Below, piece after piece: positions 19,118-27,318 of a stretch of 64,000 nt of DNA. A model generated the notes under the pieces. That model was given only the letters and a program-made list of their open reading frames with translations, ran no database searches and was not told where the DNA came from. A program made the translations under genes and the position numbers. Where the stretch lies: positions 1,798,001 to 1,862,000 of the forward strand of contig NZ_CP030287.1 of NCBI RefSeq assembly GCF_003287935.1, given 5' to 3'. Position 1 is the stretch's first letter. The number at the start of each line of letters is the position of its first letter. This DNA is from Streptomyces sp. ICC1 (lineage in GTDB: Bacteria > Actinomycetota > Actinomycetes > Streptomycetales > Streptomycetaceae).

Positions 19118-20017
19118 TCAGATCTGGGCGCCGGAGAGGCGCTCGACCGCGCGCAGCAGCGCGGAGTGGTCCAGGCCACCGTCACCCTGGGCGCGCAGCG
19201 AGGCGACCAGCTGGGCGACGACCGCGCCGACCGGGAGGGCCGCACCGACGTTGCGGGCGGCGTCGGTGACGATGCCCATGTCCTTGTGGTGCAGGTCGAT
19301 CCGGAAACCGGGCTTGAAGTCGCGGTTCAGGAAGTTGTTCTTCTTGCGGGTCAGGACCGTGGAGCCGGCCAGGCCGCCGTTGAGGACGTCCAGAGCGGCT
19401 TCGAGGTTGACGCCCGACTTCTCGAGGAAGACGACGGCCTCGGCGCACGCCTGGATGTTCACCGCGACGATGAGCTGGTTGGCAGCCTTCACCGTCTGGC
19501 CGGAGCCGTGCGGACCGCACAGGACGATGGTCTTGCCGAGGGCCTCGAGGACCGGCAGGGCCTCGTCGAAGTCGGCCTGCTCGCCACCCACCATGATCGA
19601 CAGGACGGCCTCGATGGCACCGGCCTCGCCACCGGACACCGGGGCGTCGATGACGCGGATGCCCTTGGCGGCGGCGTTCTTCGCCAGGTCGATCGAGGTC
19701 TGCGGGGTGATCGACGACATGTCGATGATCAGCGCGCCGGACTTGGCGTTCTCGAGGATGCCGTTCTCACCGTAGGAGATGGCCTCGACCTGCGGGGAGG
19801 CGGGCACCATCGTGATGATCACGTCGGCGTCCTTGACCGCGTCGGCGATCGAACCGGCGGCGGAGCCACCGGCCGCGGCGAGGCGGTCCAGCTTGTCCTG
19901 CTCCAGCGTGAAGCCGGTGACCGAGTAGCCGGCCTTCAGGAGGTTCTCGGCCATGGGCGAGCCCATGATTCCGAGTCCGACCCATGCAATCGACGGGAGC
20001 GCAGCGGGGTTGCTCAT
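19118..20017 (-). CDS. glxR: 2-hydroxy-3-oxopropionate (tartronate semialdehyde) reductase
   Basis: A 299-residue member of the beta-hydroxyacid dehydrogenase family that reduces tartronate semialdehyde to D-glycerate with NAD(P)H. It has the Rossmann motif GLGIMGSPMAENLLKAGY near residue 12, the substrate-binding DAPVSGGEAGA and the catalytic Lys motif GQTVKAANQ. The start ATG 20017 has AAGGACC upstream. It is downstream of hyi on the same strand (74 bases between them) with no operator of its own, so the two form an operon. Together with Gcl this gives the glycerate pathway. A related 2-hydroxyacid reductase is the only serious alternative. Confidence 0.93.
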   Translation of the reverse strand: MSNPAALPSIAWVGLGIMGSPMAENLLKAGYSVTGFTLEQDKLDRLAAAGGSAAGSIADAVKDADVIITMVPASPQVEAISYGENGILENAKSGALIIDMSSITPQTSIDLAKNAAAKGIRVIDAPVSGGEAGAIEAVLSIMVGGEQADFDEALPVLEALGKTIVLCGPHGSGQTVKAANQLIVAVNIQACAEAVVFLEKSGVNLEAALDVLNGGLAGSTVLTRKKNNFLNRDFKPGFRIDLHHKDMGIVTDAARNVGAALPVGAVVAQLVASLRAQGDGGLDHSALLRAVERLSGAQI

Positions 20018-20091
20018 GATGAGGGTCCTTCTCTTAATGCTTCGTACGAAAAGTTCGTCAGGTGCCTGGCTGTTCGCCCGGACTTTTCCGC

Positions 20092-20925
20092 CTACTTCGC
20101 GGCGCGGGCCTCGGCGGGCAGCCACGCGAAGGAGGCGGCGGCGTCGGCGGCCTTGTACTCGAGACCGACAAAGCCCTGGTAGCCGGCCTTCTGGAGCTGG
20201 TCGAGCAGCTCTTCGAGGGGCAGCTCACCGGTGCCGGGGGCACCTCGTCCCGGCTTGTCCGCGATCTGGACGTGCCCGGTCTTGGCGGCATACTTTTCGA
20301 TGACCTCGGAGAGGTCCTCATCGTTCATCGCCAGGTGGTACAGGTCGAGGAGGAACTTGGCGTTGCCGAGGCCGGTGGCCTCGTTCACCTTGTCCACGAT
20401 CTCGATGCCGGCCGGGGCGCTCACCAGCGGGTAGAGCGGCGACTCGGGCTTGTTGAGGGTCTCGATCAGGAGGATCGCGCCGACGCGGTCCGCGGCCTGA
20501 GCCGCCACGACCAGGTTCTTCAGCGCGAGCTCGTCCTGAACGGCCGGGTCCACGCCTTCGACGCGGTTGCCGTAGAGGGCGTTCAGCGCCTTGCAGCCGA
20601 CCGAGGCGGCGAAGTCCGCCGCCACGTTGATGTTGGCGTTGAAGCGCTCCGACTCCTCACCGGGAACCGACACCGCACCGCGGTCCGGTCCCGGCAGCTG
20701 GCCGGCGTAGAAGTTCAGGCCCACCAGCTGGGTGCCGGCGTCCTCAAGAGCCTTCTTGAGGGCGTCGAGCTCCGCCTGGGCGGGGGTGGGGGTCTCGATC
20801 CAGGGCCACCACAGCTCGACCGCCGTGAAGCCCGCTGCGGCGGCTGCCGCGGGACGCTCCAGGAGCGGGAGTTCCGTGAAGAGGATCGAAAGATTTACAT
20901 CGAAGCGCTGGTCCGTGTATCCCAT
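20092..20925 (-). CDS. hyi: Hydroxypyruvate isomerase
   Basis: A 277-residue TIM-barrel isomerase interconverting hydroxypyruvate and tartronate semialdehyde. It begins RFDVNLSILFTELPLLERP and carries GFTAVELWWPW, LLIETLNKPESPLYPL and HVQIADKPGRGAPGTGE, all typical of Hyi. The metal-binding Glu/Asp/Gln/Glu set appears intact. The start is ATG 20925; the 340-residue reading that extends further upstream would run through the promoter. It is first gene of the hyi-glxR operon and carries two TTCC-type operators arranged as at gcl. Confidence 0.93.
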   Translation of the reverse strand: MGYTDQRFDVNLSILFTELPLLERPAAAAAAGFTAVELWWPWIETPTPAQAELDALKKALEDAGTQLVGLNFYAGQLPGPDRGAVSVPGEESERFNANINVAADFAASVGCKALNALYGNRVEGVDPAVQDELALKNLVVAAQAADRVGAILLIETLNKPESPLYPLVSAPAGIEIVDKVNEATGLGNAKFLLDLYHLAMNDEDLSEVIEKYAAKTGHVQIADKPGRGAPGTGELPLEELLDQLQKAGYQGFVGLEYKAADAAASFAWLPAEARAAK

Positions 20926-20941
20926 GAGGGGTGTGCGCTCC

Positions 20942-21006
20942 TTCCGTATTGCGGAAGTTAGTTTCTGCCTGATGGAAGACTGCAAGCCCGGTGTCTCACT
21001 TGTCAA
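20942..21006 (-). promoter_or_regulatory. hyi promoter with paired TTCC-N7-GGAA operators
   Basis: Minus strand: -35 TTGACA (21006-21001), 18-base spacer, -10 CAGTCT (20982-20977). Operators: TTCTGCCTGATGGAA (20963-20977) and TTCCGTATTGCGGAA (20942-20956), again 21 bases apart, starting at the -10. Confidence 0.75.
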
Positions 21007-21051
21007 GTACCGACTGCCGAAAAGTCCGGACTGCGGGGTAGCTTGAGCCGC

Positions 21052-21303
21052 GTGCGATTGAGAGTGGAGTTCACGACCGAGCCCTTCGATCTCGAAGAGG
21101 CCCCTGCCCATGCCGTGGCCGCTCGCGAGGTCATCCAGAAGGCCCAGCTGGACGCGGTGGACGTCGGCCCGTTCGGCAACACCGCCGAGGGGGAGGCCGC
21201 CGAGGTGCTGACCGCGGTCACCGCGCTGCTGCGCGATTCGCTGGAGGCCGGAGCGACGCGCGTCTCGCTCCAGGTCAACGTGGTGCGGGAGGAGACGCCA
21301 TGA
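21052..21303 (+). CDS. Small conserved alpha/beta protein coupled to an HTH gene
   Basis: 83 residues from GTG 21052 (an in-frame TTG at 21043 is possible). The sequence starts VRLRVEFTTEPFDLEE, has a helix-like EAPAHAVAAREVIQKA, then DVGPFGNTAEGEAAEVLTAVTA and a closing strand RVSLQVNVVRE. The pattern of strand-helix-strand repeats recalls the small thiamine/metal-binding MTH1187-like fold, but this is only an impression. Its stop overlaps the start of the next gene (ATGA), so the two proteins are probably made in equal amounts. It is divergent from hyi and lies inside the purine cluster, so a sensory role for the next gene's product is plausible but unproven. Confidence 0.65.
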   Translation: MRLRVEFTTEPFDLEEAPAHAVAAREVIQKAQLDAVDVGPFGNTAEGEAAEVLTAVTALLRDSLEAGATRVSLQVNVVREETP

Positions 21304-21683
21304 CCGAGCCCCGCGACCACCCGTTCGTCACCGCGGTGAAGCCGCTGGTGGACGCGATGGGCGGCGAGCTGATGGATCCCGCGCTGGCCCAGCCCGACGA
21401 CGTGGTGCTGGCCTGGGAGGGTCAGGACCTGCTGGCCGTACGGCTGCCGCAGCTCTCCGACTCGCTGGACCACATCCTGGCGGCGCTGGAGCGCCGGCAC
21501 GGCGTACCGTTGTCGCAGCTCGACCGGAAGTCCAAGCAGGACACCGTGCGGATACTCGAGGCACGCGGCGCCTTTTCCGTGAGGCACGGCGTGGAGACGG
21601 TCGCGGGAGCCCTGGGCGTAAGCCGTTTCACGGTCTACAACTACTTGAACCGGGAAAACCCGAACAAAAACAACCAAGAGTAA
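21300..21683 (+). CDS. Helix-turn-helix regulator (YheO/HTH_22-like C-terminus)
   Basis: 127 residues. The N-terminal 80 residues have no motif I know. The C-terminus (KQDTVRILEARGAFSVRHGV, then VAGALGVSRFTVYNYLNREN) is the winged HTH seen at the end of YheO/DauR-type regulators: a helix, the phrase GAF.VR.GVE.VA, and a recognition helix SRFTVYNYL. It starts inside the stop of the small protein before it. Because it sits between hyi and the uricase genes, it is the best local candidate for the unassigned TCAACA-N3-TGTTGA operator (inference). No operator was seen in front of its own pair. Confidence 0.7.
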   Translation: MTEPRDHPFVTAVKPLVDAMGGELMDPALAQPDDVVLAWEGQDLLAVRLPQLSDSLDHILAALERRHGVPLSQLDRKSKQDTVRILEARGAFSVRHGVETVAGALGVSRFTVYNYLNRENPNKNNQE

Positions 21684-21754
21684 GACCCGCTTGACCCACG
21701 GTGACGAGCCGCCGCCCTATTCACCCGGGCGGCGGCTTTTGTGTACGGGAAGTT

Positions 21755-21794
21755 TCAACAAAGTGTTGACGCCGTGTTGTCGAAGGCGTTAGCT
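21755..21794 (+). promoter_or_regulatory. uraD promoter with TCAACA-type operator
   Basis: -35 TTGACG (21766-21771), 17-base spacer, -10 TTAGCT (21789-21794). The palindrome TCAACAAAGTGTTGA (21755-21769) overlaps the -35. Expected leader to the GTG at 21836 is about 35 bases. Confidence 0.75.
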
Positions 21795-21835
21795 ATGCCC
21801 AGCCCGTCAAAGCAACAAGGCCACGGAGGCCTACC

Positions 21836-22351
21836 GTGACTTCGAGTCCGACCCCGGGTCTCACCCGGTTCAACACCTTGGACGACAGCGCGGCCACGGC
21901 CGAACTGCACGAGGTGTGCGCCAGCTCGGCGTGGGGGAGCAAACTGCTCGCCCAGCGTCCCTTCGCCAGCGCCGACACCCTGTTCTCCGCGAACGAGGCC
22001 GCCATGGCCGAGCTCACCGCGGAGGACCTGGCCGAGGCGATGGGAGGCCACGCGCCGATCGGCCGGCCGAAGCCGGGAGACCCGACCTCCGCCCGCGAGC
22101 AGCGTGGCATGGCCGGTGCCCCGGAGGAGCTCAAGACCGAGCTCCTCGAACTGAACCTGGCCTACCAGGACAAGTTCGGCCACGTCTTCCTCATCTGCGC
22201 CACCGGTGCGACCGGTGAGTTCATGCGGGACGCGGTCAAGGTCCGGATCGGCAACTCGCCGGAGCAGGAGCGGGAAATCGCTCGCGGCGAGCTCGTCAAG
22301 ATCAACCGGATCCGCCTGACCCGCCTCGTGGAATCCGCAGAAGGAGCGTAA
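21836..22351 (+). CDS. uraD: OHCU decarboxylase
   Basis: A 171-residue 2-oxo-4-hydroxy-4-carboxy-5-ureidoimidazoline decarboxylase, the last step giving S-allantoin. The catalytic His lies in AMGGHAPIGRPKPGD. FGHVFLICATG and EFMRDAVKVRIGNSPEQE are family signatures. GTG 21836 follows GGAGGCC. First gene of uraD-uraH-uricase, all on the plus strand with gaps of a few bases. Control is probably through the TCAACA palindrome on its -35. Confidence 0.95.
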   Translation: MTSSPTPGLTRFNTLDDSAATAELHEVCASSAWGSKLLAQRPFASADTLFSANEAAMAELTAEDLAEAMGGHAPIGRPKPGDPTSAREQRGMAGAPEELKTELLELNLAYQDKFGHVFLICATGATGEFMRDAVKVRIGNSPEQEREIARGELVKINRIRLTRLVESAEGA

Positions 22352-22359
22352 GACCGAGC

Positions 22360-22749
22360 ATGAGCACTGAGACCACCGCGTCGGTGTCCACGCACATCCT
22401 GGACACCAGCATCGGAAAGCCCGCCGAAGGCGTCGCGATCTCCCTGTCGGCCCGTACGGGTCCGGGCGGCGAGTGGGCGGCCCTGGGCGGCTCCGCCACC
22501 GATGTGGACGGGCGCTGCAAGGACCTGCCGGCTCTGCCGGAGGGCACCACCCACGTACGCCTCGACTTCGAGACCGAGACGTACTTCTCAATGAAGCAAG
22601 CCGAGGCGCAGCAGGACGCCCCCCGCGTAAGGGACAGCGGTGCGTTTTTCCCGGAGGTCACCATCACCTTTGCGGTGAACCCGGGCGAGCACTATCACGT
22701 ACCGCTGCTGCTCAACCCGTTCGGCTACTCCGTTTACCGAGGGAGCTAG
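22360..22749 (+). CDS. uraH: 5-hydroxyisourate hydrolase (transthyretin-like)
   Basis: 129 residues. It hydrolyses the uricase product 5-hydroxyisourate to OHCU. It starts VSTHILDTSIGKPAEGVAIS and ends in the family-defining YRGS tetrapeptide. The His and Arg ligands of the active site are present (STHILDT, HVRLDFETETYF, EHYHVPLLLNPFGYS). It sits eight bases after uraD and five before uricase, so it is part of the same transcript. Confidence 0.96.
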   Translation: MSTETTASVSTHILDTSIGKPAEGVAISLSARTGPGGEWAALGGSATDVDGRCKDLPALPEGTTHVRLDFETETYFSMKQAEAQQDAPRVRDSGAFFPEVTITFAVNPGEHYHVPLLLNPFGYSVYRGS

Positions 22750-22754
22750 CAGAC

Positions 22755-23678
22755 ATGCCCACGATTCTCGGCCAGAACCAGTACGGCAAAGCAGAGAACC
22801 GCGTAGTCAAGATCACGCGGGATGGCGACACCCATCACATCAAGGACCTGAACGTCTCGGTCGCCCTCTCGGGTGACATGGACGACGTCCACTACTCCGG
22901 CTCGAACGCCAACGTCCTGCCGACGGACACCACCAAGAACACGGTGTACGCGTTCGCCAAGGAGTACGGCATCGAGTCCGCCGAGCAGTTCGGCATCCAC
23001 CTGGCGCGCTGGTTCGTCAACAGCCAGGAGCCGATCCAGAAGGCGCGCATCCGGATCGAGGAGTACTCCTGGTCCCGGATCGCCACCTCGGACGCCAACT
23101 CCAAGTTCATCGGCTCCGACGAGGTGAACCACTCCTTCCTCCGCAACGGCGGCGAGACCCGGGTCACCCAGATCACGTACGACGGCAAGAACTGGGAGGT
23201 CATCTCCGGCCTCAAGGACCTCGTCGTCATGAACTCCACGAACTCCGAGTTCTGGGGTTACGTGAAGGACAAGTACACGACCCTGAAGGAGGCCTACGAC
23301 CGCATCCTGGCGACCCAGGTTTCGGCTCGCTGGCGCTTCGCCTGGTCGGATGACGAGCAGCGGATGCCCAACTGGGAGAAGTCCTACGCCGAGACCCGGA
23401 AGCACATGCTCCAGGCCTTCGCGGAGACCTACTCCCTCTCGCTGCAGCAGACCCTGTACCAGATGGGTTCGCGCATCATCAACCACCGTTCGGAGATCGA
23501 CGAGGTCCGCTTCTCGCTCCCGAACAAGCACCACTTCCTCGTCGACCTGGAGCCCTTCGGCCTCAAGAACGACAATGAGGTGTACTTCGCCGCGGACCGC
23601 CCGTACGGTCTGATCGAGGCGACGGTCCTCCGCGACGGCGTCGACGCCCGTATCCCCGTGGACATGACCAACCTCTGA
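22755..23678 (+). CDS. Urate oxidase (uricase)
   Basis: 307 residues, cofactor-free uricase oxidising urate to 5-hydroxyisourate with release of H2O2. Two T-fold domains are visible: ILGQNQYGKAENRVVKITRD, then the catalytic Lys/Thr dyad with PTDTTKNTVYAFAKEYG, and the urate-binding YSLSLQQTLYQMG and LPNKHHFLVDLEPFGLKNDNE. The start ATG 22755 is the usual one for bacterial uricases. The peroxide it makes explains the co-regulated catalase. A modest hairpin (23693-23717) follows. Confidence 0.97.
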   Translation: MPTILGQNQYGKAENRVVKITRDGDTHHIKDLNVSVALSGDMDDVHYSGSNANVLPTDTTKNTVYAFAKEYGIESAEQFGIHLARWFVNSQEPIQKARIRIEEYSWSRIATSDANSKFIGSDEVNHSFLRNGGETRVTQITYDGKNWEVISGLKDLVVMNSTNSEFWGYVKDKYTTLKEAYDRILATQVSARWRFAWSDDEQRMPNWEKSYAETRKHMLQAFAETYSLSLQQTLYQMGSRIINHRSEIDEVRFSLPNKHHFLVDLEPFGLKNDNEVYFAADRPYGLIEATVLRDGVDARIPVDMTNL

Positions 23679-23692
23679 TGCGGCACGCGCGT

Positions 23693-23717
23693 CCCGGGGC
23701 TCCGCAGTGGCCCCGGG
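23693..23717 (+). terminator. Hairpin after uricase
   Basis: CCCGGGGC pairs with GCCCCGGG around a nine-base loop, 15 bases after the uricase stop. Confidence 0.55.
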
Positions 23718-23868
23718 GCGGTGCGACACCCTTCAACTTCCTGAATCGGCACCCGGACGCACCACGCGGGGCGGCAGTACTGTCAGCTGTCAAGGCCCCC
23801 GGCTCCGGCACTCAAATCCCCTGGGTTTTGCCGTGCCCGCACCGCCACTGAAAGCACGAGGAAGTCCC

Positions 23869-25272
23869 ATGGCAGCATCGGCAGCCAATGACAGCGCCGT
23901 AGAGCGCATCGTCATCGAGAACTGTGCGATTGCAACCGTTGATGCGAACGACACCGAGTACGCCTCGGGCTACGTCGTCGTCGCAGGAAACAAGATCGAG
24001 GCCATCGGCGCGGGCAAGGCCCCCGAGAACCTCGACAATGTGGTCCGCCGCATCGACGGCACGGGTCACCTCGTCACCCCGGGTCTGGTCAACACCCACC
24101 ACCACTTCTACCAGTGGATCACGCGTGGTCTGGCCACCGACCACAACCTGTTCAACTGGCTCGTCGCGCTGTACCCGACGTGGGCGCGCATCGACGAGCA
24201 GATGACGTACACGGCCGCGCAGGGCTCCCTCGCCGCGATGGCCAAGGGCGGCGTCACCACCGCCATGGACCACCACTACGTGTTCCCCAAGGGCTCCGGC
24301 GACCTCTCCGGCTCGATCATCCGCGCCGCGTCCGAGATGGGCGTCCGCTTCACCCTCGCCCGCGGTTCGATGGACCGCAGCGAGAAGGACGGCGGTCTGC
24401 CGCCGGACCACGCGGTCGAGACGCTCGAGGGTGCGCTCGCGGACACCGAGGCGACGGTGAAGAAGTACCACGACGCCTCCTTCGACGCGATGACCCAGGT
24501 CGCCGTCGCCCCCTGCTCCCCCTTCTCGGTCTCCACCGAACTGCTCAAGCAGGGTGCCGAGATGGCCCGCCGCCTGGGTGTGCGCATGCACACGCACGGC
24601 TCGGAGACCGTCGAGGAAGAGCAGTTCTGCAAGGAACTGTTCGGCATGGGCCCGACCGACTACTTCGAGTCGACCGGCTGGCTCGGCGAGGACGTGTGGA
24701 TGGCGCACAGCGTCCACATGAACGACTCCGACATCGCCGCGTTCGCCCGCACCAAGACCGGTGTCGCGCACTGCCCGTCCTCCAACGCCCGTCTGGCCGC
24801 CGGCATCGCCCGCGTCCCGGACATGCTCGCCGCCGGTGTCCCGGTCGGCCTCGGCGTGGACGGCACCGCCTCCAACGAGTCCGGTGAACTGCACACCGAG
24901 CTGCGCAACGCGCTCCTCATCAACCGCCTGAACCCGGTCCACCGCGAGCGCGCCCTCAACGCGCGCCAGGCCCTGCGCCTCGGTACGTACGGTGGCGCCC
25001 AGGTCCTCGGCCGCGCCGACAACATCGGCTCGCTCGAGGTCGGCAAGTGCGCCGACCTGGTGATGTGGAACCTGAGCACGCTCCTGCACTCCTCGATCGC
25101 CGACCCGGTCACCGCGCTGGTCTTCGGTGCGGCCGCCCCGGTGACCCTGTCGCTGGTCAACGGCAAGCAGATCGTCGAGAACAACCGCCTCCTCTTCGCC
25201 GACGAGGACGCCATCGCGGTGTCCACCCGGGAAGAGGCCCAGCGCCTCGCGCGGATCTCCGCGCAGGCCTGA
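23869..25272 (+). CDS. 8-oxoguanine deaminase / amidohydrolase
   Basis: 467 residues, a metal-dependent amidohydrolase of the cytosine/8-oxoguanine deaminase group. The metal site is NTHHHFYQW (HxH), a later His in HTHGSETVEEEQF and HSVHMNDSDI, and Asp in GLGVDGTASNESGE. 8-oxoguanine deaminase makes urate directly, which explains its place after uricase. Plain guanine deaminase is the alternative. The start ATG 23869 has GAGGAAG upstream. There is a 190-base gap after uricase with a hairpin, so it probably has its own promoter. Confidence 0.88.
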   Translation: MAASAANDSAVERIVIENCAIATVDANDTEYASGYVVVAGNKIEAIGAGKAPENLDNVVRRIDGTGHLVTPGLVNTHHHFYQWITRGLATDHNLFNWLVALYPTWARIDEQMTYTAAQGSLAAMAKGGVTTAMDHHYVFPKGSGDLSGSIIRAASEMGVRFTLARGSMDRSEKDGGLPPDHAVETLEGALADTEATVKKYHDASFDAMTQVAVAPCSPFSVSTELLKQGAEMARRLGVRMHTHGSETVEEEQFCKELFGMGPTDYFESTGWLGEDVWMAHSVHMNDSDIAAFARTKTGVAHCPSSNARLAAGIARVPDMLAAGVPVGLGVDGTASNESGELHTELRNALLINRLNPVHRERALNARQALRLGTYGGAQVLGRADNIGSLEVGKCADLVMWNLSTLLHSSIADPVTALVFGAAAPVTLSLVNGKQIVENNRLLFADEDAIAVSTREEAQRLARISAQA

Positions 25273-25648
25273 TCCCACGGAGTCCGGCTGGGGGGGACGG
25301 CCCCCGGCCGGCGGCCGCGGACCCGAGCGGGGTCCGCGGCAGCCGTTCCCGGGTAGCGCCCGAGGGTTTTCCCGAAGGCGCCCCGGGGCCGGTGACTCGT
25401 GCCACTGGCCCCGCAGCCCGTGTACGACACCTCGCCACGGCACCTCCAGCTCTTTTTCCGCTTTCCGCTTTTGGCTCTCCGCGTGGAACGACTCGGGCGA
25501 ACCGTTTCCGCACCCCTTGGGACAAGCATTCGCAGCACCCCGCAGCACCCACAACTCCATACAGGCTCGACTCGCACAGCTCAGCTTTCGCATCACCTCC
25601 CAGACACATCACGTCCCTGCCGACGTGTTAAACAGTTCGGAGGAAGCC
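25273..25648. other. Gene-free stretch before the purine permease
   Basis: 376 bases. The first part holds the deaminase terminator; the rest is probably the permease promoter and leader. I see neither of the two operator palindromes here and no riboswitch I can recognise. Confidence 0.5.
25314..25340 (+). terminator. Terminator after the deaminase
   Basis: GCCGCGGACCC pairs with GGGTCCGCGGC around a five-base loop, 42 bases past the stop. Confidence 0.7.
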
Positions 25649-27058
25649 GTGGCCCAGGCGCCCAGGTTTCGCAAAGACGCAGACGCAGTCGCAGTACCAC
25701 AGGTCGCGGGCGACCCCGGGGTGAAACACCCGGTCGACGAGACCTTGCCACCGCTGAAAATGTTCACCAGCGGTCTCCAGCACGTAGCCGCCATGTACGC
25801 GGGTGTAGTGGCCCCGCCCATGATCGTCGGCCCGGCCGTAGGCCTCTCCGCCACCGAGACCGCCTTCCTGATGGGCGCCTCCCTCTTCACCGCAGGCATC
25901 GCCACCCTCCTCCAGACGCTCGGATTCTGGAAGATCGGCGCCAAACTCCCCTTCGTGAACGGCGTCTCCTTCGCCGGAGTCACCCCGATGATCGCCATAG
26001 GCAAGGGGGAGGGCGACAACGCCATCCCGATCATCTTCGGCGCGATCGTCGTCGCCGGCATCCTCGGCTTCTTCGCCGCCCCCTACTTCGGCCGCCTGGT
26101 CAGGTTCTTCCCGCCGGTCGTCACCGGTACGGTCATCACCCTGATCGGCGTCTCGCTGCTCCCGGTGGCCTTCAACTGGTCCCAGGGCGGCAACCGCACC
26201 GCCACCGACTACGGCTCGGTGAAGAACATCGCCATGGCCGCCGCCACCCTCGCGATCGTCCTGGTGATGCGCAAGTTCCTGCGCGGCTTCCTCCAGCAGA
26301 TCTCCATCCTCCTCGGACTGGTGGCCGGCACGCTCATCGCGCTGCCGCTGGGGATGACGAACTTCGACGCCGTCGTGAACGCGGACGTCGTGGGCTTCCC
26401 GACGCCGTTCCACTTCGGGGCCCCGCAGTTCCAGGTCGCCGCGATCGTCTCCATGTGCATCGTGATGCTGGTGTGCATGACGGAGTCCACCGCCGACATC
26501 CTCGCGCTGGGCAAGATCGTCGGTCGTCCGGCGGACGCGAGGACCATCGAGGGCGGCCTGCGGGCCGACGCCCTGGGCAGCGCGGTCAGCCCGCTGTTCA
26601 ACGGGTTCATGTGCAGCGCCTTCGCGCAGAACATCGGCCTGGTCGCCATGACCAAGGTGCGCAGCCGGTTCGTCGTCGCGGCCGGCGGCGGCATCCTGAT
26701 CCTGCTCGGGCTGTGCCCGATGGCCGCCTCCGTCATCGGAGTCGTACCGCTGCCGGTCCTCGGCGGCGCGGGCGTGGTCCTCTTCGGCTCGGTGGCCGCC
26801 AGCGGCATCCAGACCCTGGCCGGCGCGGCCATGGAGAAGGGCGAGAACGCCCTGATCGTCGCCGCCGCGCTCGGTATCGGCCTGATCCCGATCGCGGCCC
26901 CCGGCTTCTACCACGCCTTCCCGCAGGACCTGTTGGTCGTCCTCGACTCCGGCATCAGCACCGGCTGCGTCGTGGCCATCGTGCTGAACCTGGCCTTCAA
27001 CCACCTCGGCGCCAAGAAGGGCGCGGCCCAGGCCGCGGACCCGGTGCCGGTGCACTGA
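25649..27058 (+). CDS. NCS2 family purine (urate/xanthine) permease
   Basis: 469 residues, a polytopic NCS2 transporter with about 12-14 membrane spans. LQHVAAMYAGVVAPPMIVG is the TM1 signature. The TM3 and TM8 motifs PFVNGVSFAGVTPMIAIG and VCMTESTADILALGKIVGR (with the conserved Glu) and FNGFMCSAFAQNIGLVAMTKVRSR (TM10) point to the urate/xanthine branch. GTG 25649 is chosen because it follows TTCGGAGGAAG; the longer reading is unlikely. It brings purines to the uricase route. A strong hairpin follows. Confidence 0.93.
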   Translation: MAQAPRFRKDADAVAVPQVAGDPGVKHPVDETLPPLKMFTSGLQHVAAMYAGVVAPPMIVGPAVGLSATETAFLMGASLFTAGIATLLQTLGFWKIGAKLPFVNGVSFAGVTPMIAIGKGEGDNAIPIIFGAIVVAGILGFFAAPYFGRLVRFFPPVVTGTVITLIGVSLLPVAFNWSQGGNRTATDYGSVKNIAMAAATLAIVLVMRKFLRGFLQQISILLGLVAGTLIALPLGMTNFDAVVNADVVGFPTPFHFGAPQFQVAAIVSMCIVMLVCMTESTADILALGKIVGRPADARTIEGGLRADALGSAVSPLFNGFMCSAFAQNIGLVAMTKVRSRFVVAAGGGILILLGLCPMAASVIGVVPLPVLGGAGVVLFGSVAASGIQTLAGAAMEKGENALIVAAALGIGLIPIAAPGFYHAFPQDLLVVLDSGISTGCVVAIVLNLAFNHLGAKKGAAQAADPVPVH

Positions 27059-27087
27059 CCGGGCTCTGCCCGGCCGGTGCGCGGAGC

Positions 27088-27132
27088 GGCGGTGCGCACG
27101 TCACCCACTGCGGGGTTGACGTGCGCACCGCC
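27088..27132 (+). terminator. Permease terminator
   Basis: A perfect 16-bp stem: GGCGGTGCGCACGTCA (27088-27103) with its complement (27117-27132), loop 13 bases. Confidence 0.85.
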
Positions 27133-27318
27133 GCGCGCGCGTGCCCCTCCGTGGTGTCGATGGCGGAGATGGTGGAGATGGCCGAATTCGTATGCTCTCC
27201 TTGGCGGTTCTCCCGGTCGGTGGCGCGATGGCGGGATGATGACCCGATCATCTCTGTTTGTGCGTTCAACTGTTGAGAGACGCAAGTTGCGCGCACGGAT
27301 CGGATCGCGGGAGGACGT

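Noticed and set aside
20041..20050. TTCGTACGAA before the reductase as a TTCC-type operator
   Set aside because: Ten-base palindrome of different length, inside the hyi-glxR operon; no promoter found.
22473..22755. Long frame joining uraH region to uricase
   Set aside because: Shadow of uraH that happens to lead in frame into uricase; uraH itself is clear in another frame.
27266..27276. TCAACTGTTGA upstream of the STAND ATPase as an operator of the TCAACA family
   Set aside because: One-base spacer instead of three, and no promoter in the right place.
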